From Vreelandella malpeensis (GTDB lineage Bacteria > Pseudomonadota > Gammaproteobacteria > Pseudomonadales > Halomonadaceae), in NCBI RefSeq assembly GCF_020622355.1, contig NZ_WHVL01000003.1, forward strand, positions 62,001 to 126,000: DNA of 64,000 nucleotides. Reading direction: 5' to 3'. Both the position numbers and the translations under genes were made by a program. The notes beneath the pieces are model-generated. The model worked only from the letters and a program-made list of their open reading frames with translations, searched no databases and was not told the DNA's origin. Positions 8,243-17,679 of this stretch are shown here, piece after piece. The stretch's first letter is position 1, and every line of letters starts with the position of its first letter.

Positions 8243-9543
8243 CCCGTCATTGCCCGGGGGAGATACAGGGCGATGGCCGGGAACAGGTGCAGCAGCGCGA
8301 TCGAAAGCAGCATCAGCAGGAAAAACGGCAGCGTCGCCTTGGTGATCGTCAGGATGTCCTTGCCGGTCAGGCTCTGGATGACGAACAGGTTGAAGCCGAC
8401 CGGCGGGGTGATCTGCGACATTTCCACCACGATGACCAGGTAAATGCCGAACCAGATCAGATCGAACCCCGCTGCGCTGACGACCGGCATGATGATCGCC
8501 GTGACCAGCAGAATCAGCGAAATGCCATCCAGAAAACAGCCCATGACCAGCAGCAGCAGCGTCAACGCGACCAGCAGCATGGTCGGGGAAAGCCCCATTT
8601 CGCTAATCGTCTGGGCCAGGCGCATGGGTACCTGAGTGAAGCCCATGGCGGAGGTCAGAAACGATGCTCCGGCGATGATGAAGGCGATCATGCAGGCGGT
8701 GCGGATCGCGGCGAACAGTGAACTCGTGAAGATCGCCCGATCGAAGTGGCCGTTGAAGCGCGCGATGATCATCGACAGCACCACCCCGATGGCCGCCGCT
8801 TCGGTGGGCGAGGCAAGCCCGCCGTAGATCGAGGTGATGATGCCACCGATCAGCAGCAGAATCGGCAAGAGCGATAGCGTCCTGCGCAGCTTCTCGCCCA
8901 GGCTCATCGAGGCCTCGTCGCTCCCGGTCAATCCCGCGCGCTCGCCCTTCACCAGCGCCCAGACGATCAGGTAGCCCATGAACAGCGCCAGGATCATGAG
9001 TCCCGGGCCGACCCCGGCCATGAACAGCCGCGAGATCGACTGCTCGGTGACTACGCCGTAGACGATCAGCACGATCGACGGCGGAATCAGAAGCCCCAAA
9101 GTAGAGGCGCTGGCGAGCGTGCCGATCGCGAGGCTGCTGTCGTAGCCACGACGCTCGAGCTCGGGCAGCGTCATCTTGCCCACGGTGGCGCAGGTGGCGG
9201 CCGACGAGCCGCACACCGCGGCGAACAGACCGCTGCCGATGATGTTGGTGTGCAAAAGGCGCCCCGGCAGGCGATTGAGCCACGGCGAGAGCCCGCGGAA
9301 CATGTTGTCCGCAAGCCCCGAGCGAAACAGGATCTCACCCATCCAGATGAACATGGGAAGCGCGGTGAGATCCCAGCCGTAGCTGGCGCCCCAGAAGTCC
9401 GAGGCGAGCACGGTGCCCGGCGCGAAGGGGCTGAAGAATTCGAGCGCGACCCAGGCCGTGCCCATCAATGCAAAGGCCACCCAGACGCCGCTGCCCAGCA
9501 GCGCGAACAGGGTGACGATGGTGACCAGACTCAGTAGTAGCAC
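8239..9543 (-). CDS. TRAP transporter large permease (DctM type)
   Basis: This 434-residue protein has about twelve membrane spans and is the ion-coupled transport subunit of a TRAP importer. Family features include FAAVCGSSAATCATVGKM near residue 115, ASASTLGLLIPPSIVLIVYG near residue 150 and YGGLASPTEAAAIGVV near residue 240. It is the last gene of the minus-strand run LysR, DctP, DctQ, DctM and its stop overlaps the end of the convergent GGDEF gene. The substrate is not predictable from sequence; TRAP systems usually take organic acids. Confidence 0.93.
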   Translation of the reverse strand: MLLLSLVTIVTLFALLGSGVWVAFALMGTAWVALEFFSPFAPGTVLASDFWGASYGWDLTALPMFIWMGEILFRSGLADNMFRGLSPWLNRLPGRLLHTNIIGSGLFAAVCGSSAATCATVGKMTLPELERRGYDSSLAIGTLASASTLGLLIPPSIVLIVYGVVTEQSISRLFMAGVGPGLMILALFMGYLIVWALVKGERAGLTGSDEASMSLGEKLRRTLSLLPILLLIGGIITSIYGGLASPTEAAAIGVVLSMIIARFNGHFDRAIFTSSLFAAIRTACMIAFIIAGASFLTSAMGFTQVPMRLAQTISEMGLSPTMLLVALTLLLLVMGCFLDGISLILLVTAIIMPVVSAAGFDLIWFGIYLVIVVEMSQITPPVGFNLFVIQSLTGKDILTITKATLPFFLLMLLSIALLHLFPAIALYLPRAMTG

Positions 9544-9594
9544 GAAGGCTTCTCCAGGGGTTTATCGTTCGATGCTGGCTTGGCGGCCGGCGAA

Positions 9595-10158
9595 TCAATG
9601 CATCTCGCTATCGTCGGTGGCGGTGGCTTCGCGAAAACTCGACGGGTCGCGCACGGCGATCCTGAGTGCGATCACCAGCGCCTCGATCAGCGCCAGGCAC
9701 AGAAGCGCCACGCCGGTGACCAGCACGGCCTGCGGAATCCACAGCGGAAGCTTCAGAAAGCCCGATGAAACGTCGTTGTACTGGAGGCTCTCCCGGGCCA
9801 GCTCGATCAGGCCGTACCCGAGCACCAGGCTGATGGCGAGCGCCACGAGCAGCGCGGCGACCTCGAACCACACCCGCACCCGCGAAGGCAGCTTGGCGAT
9901 CAGCAGCGTTACGCGAATGTGCGCATGGTGGGTGAAGGTATAGGCCAGGCCCAGAAAGGTCGCCCCGACCAGTAGATACGCGGCCATTTCGGAGACCCCG
10001 GTGATGCTGATGCCGAGCCGGGCCTGGCCCACCAGCACCAGCAGCGCATCGATCAGGCGAAACGAGACCTGTAGCGTGATCAGCGCACAGATCGCGATCA
10101 TGCAGGCAGCCGCCCCCCACGCGCCCAGGCGATAGAGCTTGTCGAGCTTGAATAACAT
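9595..10158 (-). CDS. TRAP transporter small permease (DctQ type)
   Basis: This is a 187-residue protein with four predicted membrane spans, the standard DctQ layout. The segment LVGATFLGLAYTFTHHAHIRV matches the conserved central signature in which a HIRV motif follows the second helix pair. It lies between the binding protein and DctM genes and acts as the scaffold subunit. The C terminus is hydrophilic. The gap to the upstream dctP-like gene carries a strong hairpin. Confidence 0.88.
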   Translation of the reverse strand: MLFKLDKLYRLGAWGAAACMIAICALITLQVSFRLIDALLVLVGQARLGISITGVSEMAAYLLVGATFLGLAYTFTHHAHIRVTLLIAKLPSRVRVWFEVAALLVALAISLVLGYGLIELARESLQYNDVSSGFLKLPLWIPQAVLVTGVALLCLALIEALVIALRIAVRDPSSFREATATDDSEMH

Positions 10159-10184
10159 GGTGTCTACCTCGGATGGAGCGCCAG

Positions 10185-10210
10185 CGGGGAGAGGCCGACG
10201 CCTCTCCCCG
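10185..10210 (-). promoter_or_regulatory. intercistronic hairpin between dctP and dctQ homologues
   Basis: CGGGGAGAGGC (10185-10195) pairs perfectly with GCCTCTCCCCG (10200-10210) around a four-base loop. It sits six bases past the binding-protein stop codon, has no T-run, and likely sets the receptor-to-permease ratio. Confidence 0.55.
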
Positions 10211-10215
10211 ACAGG

Positions 10216-11193
10216 TCATTCGCCGATCTGGGCGCGATAGCTTTCGAGTGCCTGCTCGGCTTCCTCGTCGGCACGCTCGAGCCAATCCTGATACAGCTCG
10301 TCGCCGGCCGCCTGCAGCGCTGCCGCCACCTCGGCGTTGGGCTCGGAGACGCTGACGCCGTTCTCCTCGAGTGCGGCCAGACTCGCCTGGTTATCTTCAC
10401 GACTCATCTGCCAGCCCCGCTCCTCGGCACGCGCAGCGGCGTCCATGAGCACCTGCTGGGTGGTTTCATCCAGCCGGTCGAAGCTGCGTTGGCTGATGAA
10501 CACGATGTTCTTGGGCAGCCACAGGTTGGCGTCGGTGTAGTCCGAGACGTAGTCCCAGGCACTCATCGCGTTGCCGGTGGAACTCGAGGTGATCATCGCA
10601 TCGACACGGCCGGTGCTGAAGGCCGTCGGGATGTCCGACTCCTCGGTCTCGGTGGGGCTGCCGCCCAGGTTGTTGACGAAGCGCTGGGTGTTGATGTTCG
10701 GCGCGCGCACCCGGAGCCCCTCGAACTGAGCCGGATCGGTCAGCGCCTGGGCGGTGTAGATGCCCTGGGCGGGCCAGGCCACCGCGTAGAGCGGTATCAG
10801 CCCCTCGTAGGCAAAGAGCTCGGTGATCATCGGCTTGGTCGCCTGCCAGAGCGCGAAGGCGTCGTCGTAGCTGCCCGCCACGCCCGGCAGCGTGTCCACC
10901 TCGAAGATCGGGTCGTCGTTGGAGAGCACCGACATGAACACCTCGCCGGCGTCGATGGTGCCACGGCGCACGGAGGGCTTGATCTCGCCGTGAGATACCA
11001 GGGAGCCTCCGCTGTGCACGGTGATGGTCAACTCACCGTCGGTGGCATCGCGAACGTCCTCGGCGAACTGCTTGGTATTCTGGGTGTGGAAGCTAGCATC
11101 GCCGTAGGGTGTGGCCATGGTCCACTCGGCGGCCTGGGCACCGGTGGCCATGGCGCAGGCCAGCGCCACTACTAGGGGTTTCATCGATCGCAT
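10216..11193 (-). CDS. TRAP transporter periplasmic solute-binding protein (DctP type)
   Basis: This 325-residue protein has an N-terminal signal peptide (LVVALACAMATGAQA) and the DctP fold. The conserved FEGLRVRAPN segment and the ligand-arginine region are present, as is MITSSSTGNAMSAWDYV, the region that usually contacts the substrate carboxylate. The ATG at 11193 is chosen because GAGGAA lies eight bases upstream; an internal ATG three codons later would be too far from it. It is encoded 50 bases downstream of a LysR regulator in the same direction, so the regulator may control it. Substrate unknown. Confidence 0.9.
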   Translation of the reverse strand: MRSMKPLVVALACAMATGAQAAEWTMATPYGDASFHTQNTKQFAEDVRDATDGELTITVHSGGSLVSHGEIKPSVRRGTIDAGEVFMSVLSNDDPIFEVDTLPGVAGSYDDAFALWQATKPMITELFAYEGLIPLYAVAWPAQGIYTAQALTDPAQFEGLRVRAPNINTQRFVNNLGGSPTETEESDIPTAFSTGRVDAMITSSSTGNAMSAWDYVSDYTDANLWLPKNIVFISQRSFDRLDETTQQVLMDAAARAEERGWQMSREDNQASLAALEENGVSVSEPNAEVAAALQAAGDELYQDWLERADEEAEQALESYRAQIGE

Positions 11194-11243
11194 GGGGTGG
11201 TTCCTCGCTCTCTTTATAGTCGATTATCGCGTTGGTCATTCGT

Positions 11244-12212
11244 TCAGGGTGCGTCGGCAAAGGGTGGCGCCTTCAACCACTGCCCATCGAAACGTGAAGG
11301 GGCGACCTGATTCGCCCGATCGTTGGCATAGGCGCGCGAACAGGTCTGCGCCATCCGTGCCACGCTCTTGCAAAAGCGTGGGTGACTGGCCTTGCGCCAG
11401 ATAATGTCGTAGTACATCGCCGGCAAAGGCCGTGGCAGATCCAGCCGACACAGCTCGCCGCCCTGCCACTGCTCGAGCACCGTGGAAACCGGCAGTGCAC
11501 CGATTCCCAACCCTTCCGTGGTCAAGCGTACAATGGTCATCAGCGTACTTACGCTATGAATATGCGGGTCATCCACCCCTTGATCGGCCAAATAGGCGGC
11601 CAGTTCCTGGTAGGGACGCGCCGCCTTGCCGAAGGAGATGAACGGCAGACGCTCGAGCCAGGCAAACGGGGACTGCCCCAGTAGCTCTGCGTGGTGCGGC
11701 GCCACGAACATGCCCATTTCGTAAGGATTCAGGGCGAGGTACTCGACCTGGTCGACGGGCAGAAACCCGTTCATGGCCAGCACGATATCCAGTTCGTTGG
11801 CGATGAGTCGCTCGTTCAATGCCAGCGAATAGTCCACCGTGAGCTCGATGCTCAGCTTGGGATAGCGCTCGGTGAGCGAGCGCATGAAATCGGGAAACCA
11901 GCTGTGGGCGATGGTCTCGACGGTTCCCAGGCGCAGCGGTGCCGAGAAATCCTCGTCGCTGTCGAACAGCCGCATCGCCTCGTCGCGCTGGTCTAGCATG
12001 CGCTGGGCGTGCAGAAAGAACTCGCGCCCGCGCATGGTGGGTTGGATCGGCCGCGCCGAACGCTCGAGCAGCAGCTCGCCGACCGTCGACTCCAGCCGCG
12101 AGATACGCTCCGAGATCGAAGGCTGTGTCAGGCACAGACGAATCGCCGCCTTGCGAAACGAGCCCAGTTTCACTGCCCAGACGAAGGCTTCGAGCTCCTT
12201 GAAATCGAGCAT
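11244..12212 (-). CDS. LysR-family transcriptional regulator
   Basis: This is a 322-residue regulator with an N-terminal winged helix-turn-helix (LDFKELEAFVWAVKLGSFRK through LCLTQPSISERISRLE) and a C-terminal periplasmic-binding-protein-like effector domain. The start at 12212 gives the usual short LysR N terminus; a longer frame upstream adds 41 residues with no family resemblance. It is upstream of and codirectional with dctP, dctQ and dctM homologues, so it probably controls that TRAP system. The effector is unknown. Confidence 0.9.
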   Translation of the reverse strand: MLDFKELEAFVWAVKLGSFRKAAIRLCLTQPSISERISRLESTVGELLLERSARPIQPTMRGREFFLHAQRMLDQRDEAMRLFDSDEDFSAPLRLGTVETIAHSWFPDFMRSLTERYPKLSIELTVDYSLALNERLIANELDIVLAMNGFLPVDQVEYLALNPYEMGMFVAPHHAELLGQSPFAWLERLPFISFGKAARPYQELAAYLADQGVDDPHIHSVSTLMTIVRLTTEGLGIGALPVSTVLEQWQGGELCRLDLPRPLPAMYYDIIWRKASHPRFCKSVARMAQTCSRAYANDRANQVAPSRFDGQWLKAPPFADAP

Positions 12213-12534
12213 GGTGTTGCCGTCTCCACGCGCGCGGCGACCCGGTCGGCCCACAAGCTTGCAAAAGGCGTTCCGCCTGCCGCGGTATGAGGTAGCTCCA
12301 GCATCCGCCCCGAAGACTACGGGATGCGGGCGCATGGATCAGGAGTGCAGGTTCCACTCCGCGAAGCGCTTCTTCGCTGCCCGAAGGGTCGAGCGATCGA
12401 AGGCTGCTTCATCTTATTGCTTTCGTATGGCTATTCTACGTTGATAATCTCAACGCCTGCGGTCGTCAACCCTTTTTTCACGCATAACAGCAAGATAGAA
12501 ATTCCCGATGAGTACCATCGACAACACCTTCACG
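12213..12534. other. intergenic region upstream of the LysR gene
   Basis: This 322-base gap holds no credible gene. Its distal half turns AT-richer and carries the inverted repeat at 12439-12455. It would contain the promoter of the LysR gene and the end of the winged-helix regulator transcript. Confidence 0.5.
12439..12455. repeat. 6+6 inverted repeat CGTTGA-N5-TCAACG, possible operator
   Basis: CGTTGA (12439-12444) and TCAACG (12450-12455) are perfect inverted copies separated by TAATC. The spacing is compatible with a dimeric winged-helix regulator. Its left half, GTTGATAATC, resembles sequences just upstream of the dctP-like gene (11219-11228) and the winged-helix regulator (13081-13089). 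Confidence 0.35.
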
Positions 12535-13065
12535 CTAGAGCGAGGCTGCCGAGCGCGCCGCCTGGTCGTAAAGGCCGGACATGGCGCGCAGCACCCCGGC
12601 CACCTTGCTGATCTCGCTGCGCTCGATGCCCATCGAGTCCAGCGATTCGATCAGGCACGCCTCACGAATCTCGGCGTAGCGCTTGCAGGCCTCGCGGCCA
12701 AGCTCGGTGGTTTGGAAGAGCGTCTCCTTGCCCTGCTTCTCGCCTACCACCAGATCGAGCTTCACCAGCTTGCGCAGCGCATAGGTCACCGTGTGGGTAT
12801 CCTCGACATTGAGCACCAGGCAGATATCGCCCTGGCGCTTGGCCCGGCTGCGATGATTCACGCTGTGCAGTACCAGCACGTCCAGTGCGCCGAGCTCCGG
12901 GTAGCCGGTGGCCGCCATGCAGCGCACCATCCAGCGGTTGAAGGCGTTACTCGAGATGATCAGCCCAAACTCGAACTCGGAAAGCTCCTGCGCTTTGTGT
13001 GACAAGTGCTCGGAAGACACGATCGGCCCTCGCTTGGTGGGTGCGGCAGGGCTCTTTCTACTCAT
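12535..13065 (-). CDS. MarR-like winged-helix transcriptional regulator
   Basis: This 176-residue protein carries a winged-helix DNA-binding domain (about residues 40-150), with ELGALDVLVLHSVNHRSR and VTYALRKLVKLDLVV typical of the MarR-related group that lacks a separate effector domain. The ATG at 13065 is chosen because AAAGAG precedes it by six bases and the longer frame adds atypical sequence. It is divergent from the peptide ABC transporter, metallopeptidase and pxp operon, making it the obvious candidate controller of that operon. The ligand is not predictable. Confidence 0.8.
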   Translation of the reverse strand: MSRKSPAAPTKRGPIVSSEHLSHKAQELSEFEFGLIISSNAFNRWMVRCMAATGYPELGALDVLVLHSVNHRSRAKRQGDICLVLNVEDTHTVTYALRKLVKLDLVVGEKQGKETLFQTTELGREACKRYAEIREACLIESLDSMGIERSEISKVAGVLRAMSGLYDQAARSAASL

Positions 13066-13175
13066 GGCGTGCTCTTTATAGTTGATATCGAAGGCGTCTC
13101 GAGTCGCACGCGGCGAACCCGGCCCCTTCATGATCGGCCTTTTCCACGCCGATTGGCAAACGACTTCTTGCTATC

Positions 13176-13192
13176 GGTCAAGACCATTGACC
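13176..13192. repeat. 6+6 inverted repeat GGTCAA-N5-TTGACC, possible operator
   Basis: GGTCAA (13176-13181) and TTGACC (13187-13192) form a perfect inverted repeat with a five-base spacer, 24 bases upstream of the -35-like TTGACA in the divergent region. Confidence 0.35.
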
Positions 13193-13215
13193 CCATCGGC
13201 ATGACGAATGCTGAA

Positions 13216-13242
13216 TTGACATACCGACATCTTGAAGATAAT
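13216..13242 (+). promoter_or_regulatory. putative sigma-70 promoter of the peptide/pyroglutamate operon
   Basis: A perfect -35 hexamer TTGACA is at 13216-13221. GATAAT at 13237-13242 matches the -10 consensus in five of six positions with a 15-base spacer, slightly short. The surrounding stretch is AT-rich, unlike the flanking genes, and lies 37-63 bases before the proposed start at 13279. Confidence 0.45.
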
Positions 13243-13278
13243 TTCTGGATAAATTACATAAAAAGTACAGGTAAACAC

Positions 13279-15126
13279 GTGTCATCAACACCTCCCCTGC
13301 TTTCCGTCCAGTCGCTCGATATCGCCTTCGGGTCCCATCGTGTCGTCAAGGATCTGTCATTCGACCTGCACGCTGGTCAGACGCTGGCGATCGTCGGCGA
13401 GTCCGGCTCGGGCAAATCGATGACGTCGCTGGCCACCATGGGCCTGGTGCATTACCTCAACGCCACCATTGCCAAGGGACGCATCCTGTACCGGCGCACG
13501 AGCGACAGCGCGCCGCTGGAGCTGACCGCGCTCTCGGACAAGGAGATGCGGCGCATTCGCGGCAAGGAGATCTCGATGATCTTCCAGGAGCCGATGACCT
13601 CGCTCAACCCGGTCTATACCGTGGGCGACCAGATCACCGAGGTTTTGCGGCTGCACGGCGACTACAGCCGCGCCACGGCGCGCGAAGAGGCGCTGCGCCT
13701 TTTGCGCCTGGTGCGCCTGGCGGATGCCGAATCGCTCTTGAAGCGCTACCCGCACCAGCTCTCCGGCGGCATGCGTCAGCGGGTCATGATCGCCATGGCG
13801 CTGGCCTGCAAACCCAAGGTACTGGTCGCCGATGAACCCACCACGGCGCTGGACGTCACCATCCAGGCGCAGATTCTCGCCATCATCAAGGATCTGCAGA
13901 AAGAGCTCGGCATGGCGGTGATCTTCATCACCCACGACATGGGCGTGGTGGCGGAGGTGGCCGACCACGTGGTGGTGATGCGCAACGGCGAAAAGGTCGA
14001 GGAGGCGGACGTCGCTACGCTGTTCGCCGCGCCGCAGAAACCCTACACCCAGGCGCTGCTGGCGGCAGTGCCGACACTCGGCAGCATGCAAGGCGAGGCG
14101 CTCCCCCGCGCCGAGCCGCTAATAATCTTCGACGGCGAGAAGGTCGTGACCCAAGGCGAAGCCACGCTCCAGGACACCGTGCAGGTGCAACAAACGCCGG
14201 TGGTCAGCGTGCGCAATCTGGTGACCCGCTTCGATATCCACAAGGGCTTCTTCGGCGGCGTGAGCCATCGGGTTCACGCCGTCGAGAACGTCAGCTTCGA
14301 TATCCAGCCCGGCGAGACTCTGGCGCTGGTAGGCGAATCCGGCTCCGGCAAGTCCACCATCGGGCGCACCATTCAGCAGCTTCAGAAGAGCACCAGCGGC
14401 GACATCGTCTTTTCCGGCAAGCCCGTGGCCGAGATGTCCCGCGCCGAGAAGATGACGCTGCGTCAGCAGGTGCAGTACATCTTCCAGGACCCCTTCGCCT
14501 CGCTCGACCCGCGCAAGACCGTGGGCTTCTCGATCGCCGAACCGATCCGCACCCATCGCCTGATGGGCGACGAGCGGCGCATCAAGCAGCGCGTCGGCGA
14601 GCTTCTGGAACGCGTCGGCCTTTCGCCCGAGCACGGCGAGCGCTATCCGCACGAGTTCTCCGGCGGCCAGCGCCAGCGCATCTGCATCGCCCGGGCGCTG
14701 GCCTCCAAGCCGAAACTGATCATCGCCGACGAAGCGCTCTCGGCGCTGGACGTCTCCATCCAGGCGCAGATCATCCACCTGATGATGCAGCTTCAGCGCG
14801 AAGAGGGGCTTGCGTACCTGTTCATCAGCCACGACATGGCGGTGGTCGAGAAGATGAGCCACCGCGTGGCGGTGCTGCATCTGGGTCAGATCGTCGAGAT
14901 GGGCCCGCGCCAGCGGGTGTTCGACGCGCCCCAGCACGCCTACACCAAAAAACTGCTGTCGGCGGTGCCGGTCGCCGACCCGCACCATCGCCGCGAGCAT
15001 CTGCTGCTGGAGGGCGATATTCCAAGTCCGATTCGTCGGGTGGGCGATGAACCCACCGTCTATCCGCTCGACGAGATCACCGCCGGCCACTTCGTCTCCC
15101 GCAACGGCGCCTCCCTGCGTTCGTAG
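13279..15126 (+). CDS. Peptide ABC transporter, fused double ATPase
   Basis: This 615-residue protein has two tandem ATPase domains of the oligopeptide/dipeptide importer class (OppD-OppF-like in one chain). The first has Walker [10 protein letters not shown] and signature LSGGMRQRV; the second has GESGSGKST and signature [13 protein letters not shown] start at 13279 is chosen because the [19 protein letters not shown] that follows is the normal beginning of the first domain and AGG lies about seven bases upstream; the longer open frame runs through the promoter region. It energises the two permeases and receptor encoded just downstream. Confidence 0.9.
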   Translation: MSSTPPLLSVQSLDIAFGSHRVVKDLSFDLHAGQTLAIVGESGSGKSMTSLATMGLVHYLNATIAKGRILYRRTSDSAPLELTALSDKEMRRIRGKEISMIFQEPMTSLNPVYTVGDQITEVLRLHGDYSRATAREEALRLLRLVRLADAESLLKRYPHQLSGGMRQRVMIAMALACKPKVLVADEPTTALDVTIQAQILAIIKDLQKELGMAVIFITHDMGVVAEVADHVVVMRNGEKVEEADVATLFAAPQKPYTQALLAAVPTLGSMQGEALPRAEPLIIFDGEKVVTQGEATLQDTVQVQQTPVVSVRNLVTRFDIHKGFFGGVSHRVHAVENVSFDIQPGETLALVGESGSGKSTIGRTIQQLQKSTSGDIVFSGKPVAEMSRAEKMTLRQQVQYIFQDPFASLDPRKTVGFSIAEPIRTHRLMGDERRIKQRVGELLERVGLSPEHGERYPHEFSGGQRQRICIARALASKPKLIIADEALSALDVSIQAQIIHLMMQLQREEGLAYLFISHDMAVVEKMSHRVAVLHLGQIVEMGPRQRVFDAPQHAYTKKLLSAVPVADPHHRREHLLLEGDIPSPIRRVGDEPTVYPLDEITAGHFVSRNGASLRS

Positions 15127-15168
15127 CGCTGCTTTCCCCTTGAACAACCACCCAAGAGAAACACAACG

Positions 15169-16689
15169 ATGAAAAAGACGACTCTCTTCAAGGCATGCAC
15201 CCTGGCCGTGGCCATGGCCGCCGCGTCCGCAAGTCACGCGGGCTCGCTGACCATCGCCTCGCCCCAGGATCCGGGCAGCTGGGACCCGATCGACACCTTC
15301 CTGGTCAACTGGGCCTCGGTGGGCACCAACATCTTCGACGGCTTGACCTATCGCGGCCCGGACCTCGAGCTGGTGCCGGGGCTGGCCACCAGCTGGGAAG
15401 AGCTCGACGACGGCAAGCGCATCCGCTTCACGCTGCGCGAAGGCGTGGTGTTCCACAACGGCGAGCCCTTCGACGCCGAAGCGGTGAAGTTCACCTTCGA
15501 CCGGCTGCTCGGTGACGAAGGCGCGCGCGGCCCGCAGCGCTCCAACTACACGGCGATCTCCCACGTCACCGTGGTCGACGACACCACCGTCGATTTCTTC
15601 CTCTACCAGCCCGACCCGGTGCTGCTGACGAAGCTGGCGGCCTACGGGGCGATGATCGTGCCGCCGGGCTACATCGAGGAGCACGGCGAGGAGTATTTCG
15701 ATACCCACCCGGTCGGCACCGGTCCGTTCAAGGTGGTCGAGTACACGCCGCGCTCGGACGTCAAGCTCGAGGCTTTCGCTGAGCACTGGGGCGGCGCGCC
15801 GAAGCTCGACAGCGTCACCTACCGCTTCATCTCCGAGCCCTCCACCGCCGTGGCGGAACTCCAGGCCGGTCGGGTCGACATCGTGCTGCCGCCGACTGTG
15901 CCCATCGGTATGATTGACTCGATCAACGCCCACCCCAATGCGGAAGTCGTGAGCGTGGCCTCGCCCACCGTCGAGGCGCTGCGCTTCAACACCCAGTCCG
16001 GCATCACCGCCGATGAACGGGTGCGTCAGGCGATCATCATGGCGGTGGACCGCCAGGCCATCGTGGATTCAATCCTTGCCGGCGAAGGCAGCGTGATCGC
16101 AAGCTTCCAGGGCGAGCAGTCCTTCGGCTTCGACGCCTCTCTCGAGCCCTACCCCTTCGATCCGCAGCAAGCTCAGGCGCTGCTCACGGAAGCGGGCGTC
16201 GAGCCGGGTACCGAGCTTCAGATCGATATCCGCGGCAACGACGCGACCTTCGCCGAAGTGGCTCAGGTGGTCGCCGCCTACCTGCAGGGCGTGGGGCTGA
16301 ACGCCTCCATCCAGCCTTACGAAACCAACGTGCTGCTCAACGACATCATTCCCGCCGGACGTACCGGCGCGATGTTCCAGCAGAAGTGGGGCGGCTGGAC
16401 CTTCGACTTCGACAACACCGCCTACCTCATGTACCACTCCGGCGAGCGCTGGAACCCCTACGACAGCGATGCAACCCTCGACGAGATGCTCGACGCCCAG
16501 CGCAGCATCACCGACCGCGCCGAGCGCGAGACGCTGCTCCAGTTCGTGGCGCGCTACACCAAGGAGCGGGCACTCGAGATGCCGCTCTACAGCCTGAACG
16601 CACTGTACGGCGTGGGTAGCCGCGTGGAGAACTTCGAGCCGGCGCCGGACAACCGGATTCGCCTGACCGACGTCGACGTCACCGAGTAA
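15169..16689 (+). CDS. Peptide ABC transporter periplasmic binding protein (SBP family 5)
   Basis: This 506-residue receptor has a signal peptide (CTLAVAMAAASASHA) and the extended family 5 fold used for peptides, opines and nickel. LATSWEELDDGKRIRFTLRE and the following FHNGEPFDAEAVKFTFDRLL form the family signature. The nearby metallopeptidase and 5-oxoprolinase genes suggest small peptides, possibly pyroglutamyl peptides, as ligands; that is inferred from context. A GC-rich hairpin separates it from the permease genes. Confidence 0.9.
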   Translation: MKKTTLFKACTLAVAMAAASASHAGSLTIASPQDPGSWDPIDTFLVNWASVGTNIFDGLTYRGPDLELVPGLATSWEELDDGKRIRFTLREGVVFHNGEPFDAEAVKFTFDRLLGDEGARGPQRSNYTAISHVTVVDDTTVDFFLYQPDPVLLTKLAAYGAMIVPPGYIEEHGEEYFDTHPVGTGPFKVVEYTPRSDVKLEAFAEHWGGAPKLDSVTYRFISEPSTAVAELQAGRVDIVLPPTVPIGMIDSINAHPNAEVVSVASPTVEALRFNTQSGITADERVRQAIIMAVDRQAIVDSILAGEGSVIASFQGEQSFGFDASLEPYPFDPQQAQALLTEAGVEPGTELQIDIRGNDATFAEVAQVVAAYLQGVGLNASIQPYETNVLLNDIIPAGRTGAMFQQKWGGWTFDFDNTAYLMYHSGERWNPYDSDATLDEMLDAQRSITDRAERETLLQFVARYTKERALEMPLYSLNALYGVGSRVENFEPAPDNRIRLTDVDVTE

Positions 16690-16698
16690 GCCCAACCT

Positions 16699-16720
16699 GC
16701 CGCCGCCTCCGGGCGGCGGC
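16699..16720 (+). promoter_or_regulatory. intercistronic hairpin after the peptide-binding-protein gene
   Basis: GCCGCCGCC (16699-16707) pairs perfectly with GGCGGCGGC (16712-16720) around a TCCG tetraloop, ten bases after the stop codon. There is no T-run. Position and shape suit 3'-end protection of the receptor message. Confidence 0.6.
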
Positions 16721-16746
16721 CGTCCGTTATTGCGAGGAGAGGCCAC

Positions 16747-17670
16747 GTGGCCAAGTTTCTTTTCTACCGACTGCTGCAGGCGCTGTTCGTGCTGGTGGCG
16801 GTCACCCTGATCGTGTCGTTCGCGATTCGCCTGACCGGCGACCCCGCCGTCATGCTCGCCCAGGGCGCCGGCAGCATCACGGAAGCCGACCTTGAGCGCA
16901 TTCGCGAGGCGCTGGGTCTCAACCAGCCGTTTCTGGTCCAGTACCTGAATTTCCTCAAAGGGCTGTTCACCGGCGACCTGGGCCGCAGCTTCATGGGCGG
17001 CACGCCGGTGGGCGATCTGATCGGCCGGGCGCTGCCGGCAACGCTTGCGCTCGCGTTTGCCTCGATGTTCGTCTCCATTGCGCTGTCGATTCCGCTCGGC
17101 GTCAAGGCGGCGGTCTCGCGAGGCCGGTGGCCGGACCAGGTGATTCGCGTCGTCTCGCTGGTGGGGCTCTCCTTTCCCAACTTCTGGCTGGCGATCATGC
17201 TGGTGCTGCTGCTCTCCATCACCTTCAACCTGCTGCCGCCCAGCGGCATGGAAGGCTGGCAGAGCTTCATCATGCCGGCGGCCACCATGGGCATCATCCT
17301 GACCGCCACCAACGTACGCCTGGTCCGCACCACCATGCTCGAAACCCTGCGTTCGCAGTACATCATGGTGGCCCGCGCCAAGGGGCTGTCGGACTCGGTG
17401 GTGCTCTACAAACACGCGCTGCGCAACTGCTCGATCCCGCTGATCACCTACTTCGGCCTGCAGTTCGGCGGGCTTCTCGGCGGCATCGTGGTCATCGAGC
17501 GCGTCTTCAACTGGCCGGGGCTCGGCACGCTCGCCTTCGACGCCGTCGCTGCGCGCGACTATCCGGTGCTGCAAGGGGTGATCACGGTGCTGTCGCTTTT
17601 GATCATCTCCATCAATCTGCTGGTCGACATCGCCTACGGCTTCGTCGACCCGCGCGTGCGCAAGAGCTAG
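16747..17670 (+). CDS. Peptide ABC transporter permease 1 (DppB type)
   Basis: This is a 307-residue membrane protein of the DppB/OppB class with six predicted spans. The N-terminal YRLLQALFVLVAVTLIV helix, GLNQPFLVQYLNFLKGLFTG periplasmic loop and the cytoplasmic ATPase-contact loop around RTTMLETLRSQYIMVARAKG are characteristic. A GTG start at 16747 follows GGAGAGG. It forms the transmembrane channel with the next gene product. Confidence 0.92.
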   Translation: MAKFLFYRLLQALFVLVAVTLIVSFAIRLTGDPAVMLAQGAGSITEADLERIREALGLNQPFLVQYLNFLKGLFTGDLGRSFMGGTPVGDLIGRALPATLALAFASMFVSIALSIPLGVKAAVSRGRWPDQVIRVVSLVGLSFPNFWLAIMLVLLLSITFNLLPPSGMEGWQSFIMPAATMGIILTATNVRLVRTTMLETLRSQYIMVARAKGLSDSVVLYKHALRNCSIPLITYFGLQFGGLLGGIVVIERVFNWPGLGTLAFDAVAARDYPVLQGVITVLSLLIISINLLVDIAYGFVDPRVRKS

Positions 17671-17679
17671 GGGATTGCC

